From contig JAKSZP010017340.1 in the NCBI GenBank assembly GCA_022478985.1, positions 56,745-120,744 of the forward strand: a stretch of DNA of 64,000 nt. The letters are read 5' to 3'. Position numbers and translations under genes: made by a program. The DNA comes from Massospora cicadina. Its lineage: Eukaryota; Entomophthoromycota; Entomophthoromycetes; Entomophthorales; Entomophthoraceae. Below, in pieces: positions 55,312-64,000 of this stretch. The notes under the pieces were generated by a model. It did not search any database. It saw nothing but the letters and a program-made list of their open reading frames with translations, and was not told where the DNA came from. Positions within the stretch are counted from its first letter, which is position 1; every line of letters begins with the position of its first letter.

Positions 55312-58300
55312 GCCATACTAAGTAATTTTCTTCTATATCCTCCTTAATCAATATAATAACCTTTTAGTTATACCTCTAACCCTTAATCTAGTCAATTAAA
55401 TTTAATAAACCCTATCAAATTAGACAGGCCAAAGTTTTTCTAAAGCGACAGATACTTTGAATTCTGAAAAGCAAATCTAGCTTTAAAATTTACCTTGTCC
55501 ACTCTTCATAATAAATCTAAAAATTTTATGCCCTTTAACTATACTGAGGAACATTAGAGAGATATCAATACTCAATAAAGAGATAAGACATACTAAGCTA
55601 ATGTGTGCATCATGTCAAGTGATACTATTATAAAGTAGGAGACCACAGAGGCAGAGCATATATGTCCATTGGTTGAAGAAATACATGGATTGCATTGCTT
55701 GGCCACATTGAGGTTACCAATCTCAGTGCTTTAAGCTAAATTTAGAACAAATTGCTATAAAGTTCAGCGGATCCCTAACTACCTTTATAAAAATTATACT
55801 ACTAAACTTGTTTTAGGGTGACAAGATGTTATTTTTTTTAAAAGTCAATATATTTATATCTATGTTTTTTACTTATTACCCTTATTGCACCTTCGATGTA
55901 GAAGGAAGGTTATTTCAAATTGTTGACTCTAATTTGAGATATTAAACTTTTCATCCATTTTGTTTTAACGTAACTAGAAAAACGTGAGTGACTAGTCAAT
56001 GACATTCGCCTTCCCCTTCACACCCTAACCTTTTCCAGAATCATCACACACTGTTCCTCGTCCTTATGACTTCATTCACAAAAAGGGTACCATTGAGCCC
56101 ATTATAGCAATTACACTCATTATATCCAATCTAGTTGTATTTAGTGCAATCCTAAAATCAGTCATCATTGTTATGAGGCTAAGAGGTCACATATATGTAT
56201 CTCCATGATTATCCCAATAAATCATCGCCTTTTGCCCAAATTTATGCATTATTTTAAAAGTTGTTCCTGTATTATAGTTTTACTATCTCAGGACTTGTAG
56301 GAATTAAACTTTTGTAGTGCCTTTATACAATATTCTACAACTAAGATTTTGTCAGGGGACAGAGGACTAGCAATCATAGTAAATCTAATAAGTTACAAGG
56401 AGAAGTTAGCCTTTGCAGTAATGAGATTTTGCCGCGCACTACATCATGTTTCTCAATATAGGAGGCAAATTCAGAATATTAATAAACAAAACTCAATTAT
56501 AACTCATCTTAGATCCCAACCCAACAGAAAAGAATAACAAAAACAATGGATTGTGTTCTATTTTAATCCACTTAGTCCTTATCAGCTTACCTGAGCTGTA
56601 ATTGAGTGGAATAATATGCCTTATTATAAAAGATATATTTTCTACTCCTTCACCATAGAGAAAATCTGGTAGATTGGAAAAATGTAATGCGCAGACTTCA
56701 ACTATTTATCCTAACTATCATAATTTAATACATTCTTTAATTTAAAACTGACATAACCAAGAGAGATTACATCAGGATTTTAAATTATCCGATGGCATGA
56801 ATCACAGCCATATACTTTCCTTCATAGGCGATATAGATAACCTTGGACAATGTATTATGGGGTGTCTCCAACCCTCTTTATTTATTTCTAGATGACCATT
56901 GTATAACACAATACTTTATTGATATAAGTGTTTAAGGCCAGAAGAACGTAGATGCTCTGTAATCCCTTAACAAACAATTGAAGAACATTTTTAAATTGTA
57001 CTACAAGAAGTAGACTTTAACCACAAATTCAGTCAAAAAAATTTTAAGGACTGGACAAAAAATCAACCAGCTGAGCTTAAATGTGATTTTAAATCAGTTG
57101 ACAAGCAATGATTGAGAAAGGTGTACCTCAGAGTGAGTTTAAGGAGGGAGTTGTTTCTAGTTAGAGCTCAAAACACCATTAACGCTGCATGAGATGAAGT
57201 TCAAAAAGCCAAATCTGTAGAAATTAATCGAGAAGTACACTCATCAAGAGATGTGGTTTGCAGCACGAATCATTAGCAGTAACGCTGAAGATCATAACTC
57301 TCTAAAGAAGGAGCTAAAGCTTATTTCATGACATAAAGTATCCATGGTACAAGATATTGAGTCATAGAGGACAACTGCATCACTATTCATACTAATTTAA
57401 GATATATAATGCAGGCCACCTGTTATTTTTATCATATTTACTGAGAACTATGGGATATCAACAAAGGCCAGAAAACAGAAAATGTTGAGCTTAGATCTTC
57501 AGTACCTAATTGGGGGGCTGAGATTTCATTTAACCAGATTACATGTCAATTGGAATAGAACATTAAAACCAAATAACATGGGAAGGTGCAAGAACTGAAC
57601 TGATTGTAGGACACTGTCAATGTGACCCCCAAGCTCCAGCTCAGTAAAGATCTAATTTTATTTGTAAAAGAACGTTTAAAGTTTTGAGTTGTATTTGTTC
57701 CAGAAAGTTAGCCCCAAAGGCCCATGCCAGCCGCATTACTGGCTTTTACCTCATTTCACAGCAACCCCAGTCTAGGATTGGAGACACTCTATGAACTACA
57801 ATACAGGGCCCCATGTTAGGTCATCCCAAGCTGTTTTTGGAACTACCGCCCACTGGAATGTTATCCAATATTTCTAGAACATTAAACCTGTCAACTTCTT
57901 ACGTTCTACCAACATGTAAATGCACAGTACTTCTTGAAAATGGTAAAAATGTTCATGCATGGAGCTTAATTTTTCTCAAGATGACTAAAAAGGGAAAATT
58001 GTTTGGACAATCAAAGCTGTGACATGATCATGCCTTACCTCTCCAAGAATAAATGGAGCTTTGATGATGTTGAGAATGCCATGGTAGAAACTTGACTTTA
58101 ACAAGAAGATTGTCTTTTGCAAGGATGATATAAAACTAACCTACTCATGTAAAATGAGTACCATTATTAAGTTGCTTACTGGTTCTACCATGAGTCTCAG
58201 GTCTGTTGGGAGCCAAGGCAATGGCTGAGTTTGAATTTAATCGCTCATCTAAAATGCTACCAAGGACTATCCTGAGTTTCACCAATCTATTTTTCCCATC

Positions 58301-58747
58301 TTGGTCAAGGATTTAGATACCCCAGCTATGATTAAGTATTTGAAGCATTGCAAGATCCCTTTTATCCCTCTAACGCAGTTACTTGTGATAATACTCTAAC
58401 CAATGATTAAGTAACACTAAATAATGATTAGAGTTAGTTACCAATGATTTGTAAAAGGCTGGACCTTGATAAGGAATAGCTGAAGGACCTGCTGTATTTT
58501 GATTAAAGATTATTATGCCACTAGTTGTTAAATAAATGGCACAACATAGATCTTATCACTTTGCCTGTGTATAAAGAGGACCAGGTAAAAGACAATTTAC
58601 AATAGAGGAGGGTTTATATATTATCAAACACTCATCTATCATTTTTTAAGATGAGATGAAACATTCTCCTGCCAAGTATTAGCTGTAACCCAAAGTCAGC
58701 AGAATGAGATTGAGAAAGAAGGCCATGAATAGTTTCCAAATCTTATC
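55312..58747. other. Unassigned AT-rich stretch
   Basis: No gene supported. Short protein-like fragments appear on the plus strand near 57720-58020 (for example LYELQYRAP around 57790 and LSTSYVLPTCKC near 57890), but they have no neighbours that would make a family assignment possible. The density of stops in all frames argues for old, decayed repeat sequence. Confidence 0.4.
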
Positions 58748-58762
58748 CTATTTACTCACAAG

Positions 58763-59604
58763 CCAAATTCTCCATCCACTATTCGTGTAAACCAGAATCC
58801 TTGGGACCTATTGGATGATGTTGACGAGACAGGTGAAATTCTTATGAATAAGGATGCTGAAACTGTTGAAGAAAGCCCAATAGATTATGATTGGACTGAA
58901 TTTTACAATTCAGATTTTGACAAATCCCTTTCCCCCAAACGATATGCTCCTAAACCCAATGCTGCCCCCTACCAAAGTGACCACCAGCTTGCCATTGCAG
59001 CGGTGGCCTCACCCCTTTGCATCCAGCTCCGCAAAGCAGTGGCCCAATCAATGGATCAGTTCAATAAAGGGCTGAGCACAATCAACTTCCCCCCTGATTT
59101 CCCCAAAGTGGCCCGGGAGGAAATCTCCAAATTGCTTGATGTTGCCAAATCTGCCATCGTGCATGTGGCAAAACTAGCTGCATTTGACCAAGCCTCTAAA
59201 ACTACCCACCAAACGCTCGCCAGCTTGGCCCAGCTCCCAGATGCCCGCATCTAAGCAGAGCATCAAGTGGCGGAGTTAATGGAGGCTGTCTTCCAAGCTG
59301 ATCTTGAGGTAAGTAACTGATATTTCACCTGTATCCATCCCCACCATGCCAATGCCCCAACTCCATGGATCTCTGCGCTTATCCACTTCTACAACAACTG
59401 TGATTCTTCCCAGTTTGCTGAGCCTGTAGAAGAACTTCCTGACCCTCCCTCCCCCTCTGCCATGGTGGGCTAGCAGTCTCCGATACCTGCCTGGTAAGAG
59501 GTTTTTTTGTCCCTTTTTTGTTGCCCGGTGGTGTGGGTTTATCACGTTGTATCAGCAATGTCCATCCCCTGGTCAGCGTGCCTCAAATAAATTTATAATT
59601 TAAT
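58763..59604 (+). mobile_element. ZK retroposon copy 2 (842 bp, 5'-truncated, 15-bp target duplication)
   Basis: Flanked by a perfect CTATTTACTCACAAG (58748-58762 and 59605-59619). Starts inside the ZK coding region and ends with the LINE-like tail AATGTCCATCCCCTGGTCAG then CGTGCCTCAAATAAATTT. Truncation at the 5' end plus a long duplication is the mark of target-primed reverse transcription. Confidence 0.92.
58811..59473 (+). pseudogene. ZK protein C-terminal region
   Basis: Open for 147 codons from 58811, then in the same frame past a TAA (59252) and a TGA (near 59318) to a TAG at 59471. Acidic start (DDVDETGEILMNKDAETVEE), DYDWTEFYNSDFDKS, a His/Ala-rich helix-like stretch (SDHQLAIAAVASPLCIQLRK), FPPDFPKVAREEISKLL, then HPHHANAPTPWISALIHFYN. 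ZK copy 1 has the same order. No known domain is recognised here; it is truncated at the 5' end and lacks the zinc knuckle. A GTAAGT at 59310 looks like a splice donor but lies in continuing frame. Confidence 0.7.
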
Positions 59605-60700
59605 CTATTTACTCACAAGATGGTCCTAGATTGGAGAATAAAATGAATTTTAAGGCTTAACTCTCTTAAAAATGACTTAAAGTGGATTTTCTTTAGAGAT
59701 TTTAATAACCATTTTCAGATGTCAGAGAGCAGATCAAGACTATGATTAATCAGGTTGACCGGGACCCATGCCATTTATCATTAAATGCAAATCTAACTAT
59801 TTCTATTATTTCACTTATATTGATAATTGTAATTACGATTATAATTTATACATTAGTCAATAGCTGCTCTCAAGTCAATGTAACTCAAGTTTTATTATAG
59901 AGGTTGAAGATTGCTCCTTACTTGTCCCACTGTCAATGATATGGAATGGTTGGCTTGGAAATTATATTAGTGAAGAATCCATATTTCGCTTTTCCAATGA
60001 GGTTAATCTCCATACATGTCAGCTCTCCCACTTTAGTATTGCCTAGTAGCAATTATCAATTTTTAATTAGTAACAGTTTACTTGAATTTTATGAAGAAGT
60101 TCTTAATTATAAAGAAAATATCTTCAAAACCTTGCCAGTTAATGCTTTTAAAGTATTATTAGTAATTAAAGATCCCTACTAACTATAAAAATTTTATCAA
60201 TGTAGCCTATACTAATAGGGTAACTCCTATTTTGCTATCAGCAAGTTGTTCATTGTAGTTGGTCCCATGCTTCAAACGTTTTCTTAAATTAAAAATCTCT
60301 ATACTGGAATTTACAAGTTGTGATCTATTCCCTGGGGAACAACAGGTTGTAAAGACTACACTGTCCTTGGAACGGTTTGATTAGCTGTTGGGAGAAATCT
60401 ACTCTTCAGGGAAAAGTCACAGATCAAACCCCAATGGCTCCTGGTTTATCACATTCACCACAGAAAGATTTTCATTCTCTTGTATAACTTAACTACTCAG
60501 AATAATCTACCATCTAGAAGGGAAAAAAATCTCATATGTCCATCTAGTACTCAGAGAAGAGGCTTAGTCAATCAAAGGCTTTGGAGAACTATTGTATCTC
60601 ATCCTGCCCAACACAACTCAAAGTGCATTTACAATTATTCCATATTACTAATTAGAGGGTTTATTGGAAGAACAAAAAGTTAAGCTTCAACTTTATTGCA
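59605..60700. other. Spacer, possibly containing worn Ty3/gypsy sequence
   Basis: No gene supported. The AT-rich sequence 59640-60180 has one 78-codon frame at 59946 without recognisable motif. It could be the Gag/protease part of the fragment that follows. Confidence 0.35.
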
Positions 60701-61923
60701 GAGGTAGGCTCAGAGATTTGTCACAAGCATATACAATCTGGGGCGTGTTAAAGGAAATAACACCCCAATGACGCCTATGATGCCAGACTTATAAGCTCAT
60801 GGCCCTAAAGTTTTAGCTGATTTAACAATGTAGTAATATAAAGAGCTTGATCAACTATTACAGCAAGAAATGATGACGCCATCTTATAGCCCTTAACCCA
60901 ATCCTGTACTTATTGTCAAGATAAAAGAACGTCTCCAACCAAGTAGTGATTAATAATTGTTGATTAACTAAAATCACTAAAATTATTTATATTTCTTACT
61001 ACAGATAGACATCAACCTTGATAAATTAGGAGGTGCCAAATATTACTGCTTTAGATCTCATCAGTGGCTATTTGAAGATTGATCTGCATAAGGGTTGACA
61101 GTAAAAATGAGTGATCTTTACATCCTAAGTGTTATACCAATTAACGTGTATGCCCCAGGGACTTTACAACGTTTACGCCACCTTTCAGAGAGCTATGGAC
61201 ACCATCTTAGGTGATCTGAAGTTAAAATATGTACTGGTATATCTCAAAAATATAAACGTGCTTTATGCAACTTTACCCAGCACCTGTCCCAATTGCAGAA
61301 AGTATTTAAACGTAGAACTTGAGTTCAATTAAAGATTAAACTAAGCTATTTTCAGTTCCTCAAAACTTAAATGTAGTACATGGGACACATTGTTAATTTT
61401 CTAAGGGGTATTCCCCAACCATAATTTAAAGCAGTTAGCTTGATGAACATCCCTGAAAATAAATGTGATGTGCAGGTTTTTTTAGTGATGTTAGAATACT
61501 ACTGTCAATTTATCAGATTCTTTACAGTTAGCCATCATTGTTACATCTAGCAAAATGTGTGTTGCTTTTCAATGATCTGCAGAGTGTGAAGGCGCTTTCA
61601 ATAGTTAAGAGCAACATTAACTCAGATGCCTGTACTGCGCTACCCAAATCTTGATCATCCATTTTTTATTCAATCAGATGCATCCTTGACTGCCATTTCA
61701 TACATAATATCACAATGTGACAAATATGGGGAAGAACCTGGTGGATTTTTGCATCTGCAATTTGTTATGCATGATAGAAAATATACAGTAATGGAGCACA
61801 AATCTTTAGACGTCATTTTTGCCTGTAGACTATTCTACATCTACCATTATGGACCATATTCTAAGTCATCACCAATCAAGTTTCATGCAGTGGCTGTAAA
61901 AATTTAGGGAGCCTGAGGGACGT
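60700..61923 (+). pseudogene. Ty3/gypsy RT and RNase H fragment, cut by element B2
   Basis: RT pieces: ELDQLLQQEMMTPSYSP (about 60847), LDLISGYLKIDLH (61050), LTCMPQGLYNVYATFQRAMD (61140) and YLKN in place of YLDD (about 61240). RNase H: FFIQSDASLTAISYIISQ (61660), YTVMEHKSLDVIFACRLF (61790), then a worn TDH region. It stops at 61923, where the LTR of B2 begins. Proteins resemble family B (for example MPQGLCNA/MPQGLYNV), but the DNA is more decayed. Confidence 0.78.
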
Positions 61924-63051
61924 TGTTGGGATTTTTGCCCATATTCCCAGCCTTCTAGATTACCTGGTGTCGCTAAGGGAAAATTCCCTAGAGTGAAGTG
62001 AATCAGAAATCGGTTGGCCCAAATTTCAGAGGAACTATGTTTGGGGGATTTTGGGATATTCACCTGGTCGTATCTGTCAGGGATCAATCTGGATGAATAC
62101 CTAATATCTCATCAGGTGGAGTTGCCAACAAGATAGGGGCATCTGACAGTGATTAAATATCAAGTGTACAATAGGGATCAGTCAGGTTTCATCACCAACT
62201 GATTGGGAATGTATGGTGAGTTGTGAGGCGAGTGATGCCGCCTGCAACTAGAAAATCGATCAGTTGGTGAAGTGACCTGCCATAATGGGTAAAAAGTCCC
62301 ATTACCTAAGCGGGTCGCTAGCCAATTATGGTGGTTTGCTTGGATTGAGAGGAAAACATTAGGGACACATTTCTGACTCTTTCCATTTGAGGTCTCGGGG
62401 ATGTCCAATGACAGAATCCTAGCCAGGATGGGGAAGACCATTGCTGCCAAGATGAGGAAGGGTGATTCAACAGCAACAGCTGCCGTTTCATTGAAGAGGT
62501 GTCAACCGAGGGTTAGATGGCCAAATCCCCTATAAATTCCCTAGGATTCACTATAATAAAAAAAGAACTATTATTACAAAAGATATAATATTAGTTTTAT
62601 TGTAGATTTGGTTTTAGTTAGACTATCAACATCCAGTGTGAAGTTCCATCTCAAGGATATTATTGCAGAAGGCAATAATTGGTAGACTCTCAGAGAGAAG
62701 AGTAGAGATCCAAGTGGGAATCTAGAGACAAAGGGAACTACAACTAAGAGATTGCTGCCAACTGTGCGTTGGGCCAAGAGAAACTGTCCTCAGGAGATCT
62801 TGACGAAAATTGTGTGGACAGTATTGCAGGGAACAAATCCCTATGAGTATGACTATCAAGTATCTAATTGGAAACACTGGCCAAAGTGTTGGGCCTGAAA
62901 ATAGTTCTAACTCAACTATGGATAATAGTCTCCATACCATTATTGGATCATATATTCTTTACAACGCGAGGTGCATGAGGAAACTGAACCTGTGCAGTAA
63001 AAAAATCACTAGGGTTGTTTACCAATAAGAACAAACTAGTAAATTTTTACA
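61924..63051 (+). repeat. Element B2 5' LTR (1128 bp)
   Basis: Begins TGTTGGGATTTTTGCCC and ends AAATTTTTACA; it is the inverted counterpart of the B1 LTRs. The outer flank is GACGT; its partner is beyond the window. It carries long stretches almost identical to 32560-33136 (reverse). Confidence 0.88.
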
Positions 63052-63054
63052 AGT

Positions 63055-63072
63055 TGGTGCTCACTACAGGGG
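63055..63072 (+). promoter_or_regulatory. Element B2 primer binding site (tRNA type)
   Basis: TGGTGCTCACTACAGGGG, 3 nt after the LTR, identical to the element E site (31488-31471, minus). A tRNA whose 3' end reads CCCCTGTAGTGAGCA plus CCA would be the primer. Confidence 0.75.
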
Positions 63073-63098
63073 TAGTTGAGTAGAAAAATCTATCAATA

Positions 63099-64000
63099 AT
63101 GTTGTACAAAGAAGAGATGCGCAAGCTGTGGACTGAGATTGCCACAGTGAATCAGAATGCCTTAAACTCTGTGGACCACTGGGAGTTTGTGGCCTTGGAA
63201 GAGCGAGTAACCAAGCTAGAGGAAGGAGTTGAAAACGTAGCCAACTTTGGGAATGAGTTACTCAGCAAAGTGAACTCGTTAAAAAGGAAAGAAGGAGACC
63301 TCGTCTGAGAGGTCCTATTCCTGAAAATGGAACATGAAGTGGATCGTGTTCATATGAGAAAGTTTAGTGCAGACATTGAGAAGTTGATGAAAGAAGTAGA
63401 GGATTTGAAAGCCCATAGATGTTCATGTGAGCCTGATATGACCAGTAATGCCAAAGAGGGAAGTCCTCAAACAATACTTGGGAAGATGAATATCCTGAGA
63501 AATATGCCACCCACATTTAATGCTATTTTGGAGATGATGCCTGAAGTCACTCCACAAGTGAGCCGAGTAGCCAACCTGAGAGAATTGGCCTGAGATGACT
63601 CAGAGGAATTCAGAGCAACACCTAAATTGCCCACATTCCATTGGGATAACGCCCCAGCATTTTTCCAACTATTTGACATGACCATGAATGGATATGGAGA
63701 TTGTCAGAAGGCATTGACGGTCATGAACTTCCTGGACATTAACTTCCAGAACCTAGTGTTACCCCACTTGGAGGGGGACAGCTGGTCATATGCTGAGGCT
63801 AAGGCAGCTATAATGAAGGAGTTTGGGAGTCCAACCCGCATTTCAAAATTCAAGCAAGACTTTATGGGAATTCAATTCCGTAAAGATGAGTCTCTTGCAA
63901 GTTTCGCGGATCAATTTTACCAGGAATTGCAGATCCTGGCTGGAGCAAAGGTGTTAGATGAATTTGATCTAAGAATCGCTTTGTAAGCGGCCCTTAGGCC
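63099..64000 (+). pseudogene. Element B2 Gag (runs off the window)
   Basis: The ATG at 63099 follows the leader by 27 nt. N-terminal coiled-coil-like part (WEFVALEERVTKLEEGVENV, 63180), then HMRKFSADIEKLMKEVEDL, a linker, and a gag capsid domain (MNGYGDCQKALTVMNFLDIN, 63687; FGSPTRISKFKQDFMGIQF; ASFADQFYQELQ). Stops at about 63306 and 63591 lie in frame. B1 Gag is homologous. This copy shows the site where the SINE and element E entered B1 in uninterrupted form. Confidence 0.82.

Noticed and set aside
57813..58022. 69-codon frame as a small gene
   Set aside because: No motif, no promoter signal, and upstream sense-like fragments in other frames suggest decayed repeat sequence.
59305..59315. 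GTAAGT as a 5' splice site in ZK copy 2
   Set aside because: ZK copy 1 has homologous coding sequence on both sides of this point and the frame continues, so no intron is needed.
1..64000. CRISPR arrays, bacterial operons, rRNA genes
   Set aside because: No regularly spaced short palindromic repeats, ribosome-binding-site pattern or rRNA sequence was seen; the content is eukaryotic repeat DNA.

Overview
The window reads as a graveyard of eukaryotic retrotransposons; I could not support a single intact host gene. The combination of Ty3/gypsy elements (one a chromodomain-bearing chromovirus with a Tf1-type self-priming site), Tad/L1-like non-LTR elements, tRNA-derived SINEs and AT-rich spacers fits a large, repeat-rich fungal genome. 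Loss of C in TCG context at several catalytic codons makes a basidiomycete of the rust/Pucciniomycotina kind the best guess, but no rRNA or host gene fixes the taxon.

Layout. 1-3002: integrase end and 3' LTR of a Ty3/gypsy element, split by an 853-bp solo LTR (208-1060). 3003-6750: decayed LINE on the minus strand. 6751-9271: unassigned. 9272-16195: a second, older LINE lineage, plus strand. 16933-33136: a large minus-strand Ty3/gypsy element (family B) that carries an antisense accessory reading frame, was hit by a SINE (25120-25252), and was then split by a complete 6.5-kb Ty3/gypsy element (family E, 25390-31905, 5-bp target duplication, collagen-like Gag). 33290-38558: the best-preserved LINE, with an 11-bp target duplication. 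38690-47951: a minus-strand retroposon (called ZK here) coding for an RRM-like/zinc-knuckle protein, split by a complete 7.3-kb chromovirus (38974-46283). 47960-53900: AT-rich spacer with three more SINEs, two 45-49 bp micro-retroposons, a 75-bp tandem array, a diffuse minisatellite and a solo chromovirus LTR (50764-52187). 54520-55311: end of a family-E copy. 55312-58747: unassigned. 58763-59604: second ZK copy with a perfect 15-bp target duplication. 60700-61923: RT/RNase H fragment cut by a second family-B copy that runs off the window (61924-64000).

How the parts relate. The elements form a stratigraphy: nested insertions with target duplications give relative ages (LINE before TE1; B before SINE and E; ZK before chromovirus). 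The well-preserved LINE, the ZK retroposon and the SINE appear to share one 3' tail, as expected if the LINE reverse transcriptase mobilises all three. Families B and E share a tRNA-type primer site, whereas the chromovirus appears to prime itself from its own mRNA 5' end. Nearly all coding regions carry stops and frameshifts; element names (TE1, A, B, E, ZK, LINE1-3) are local labels only.
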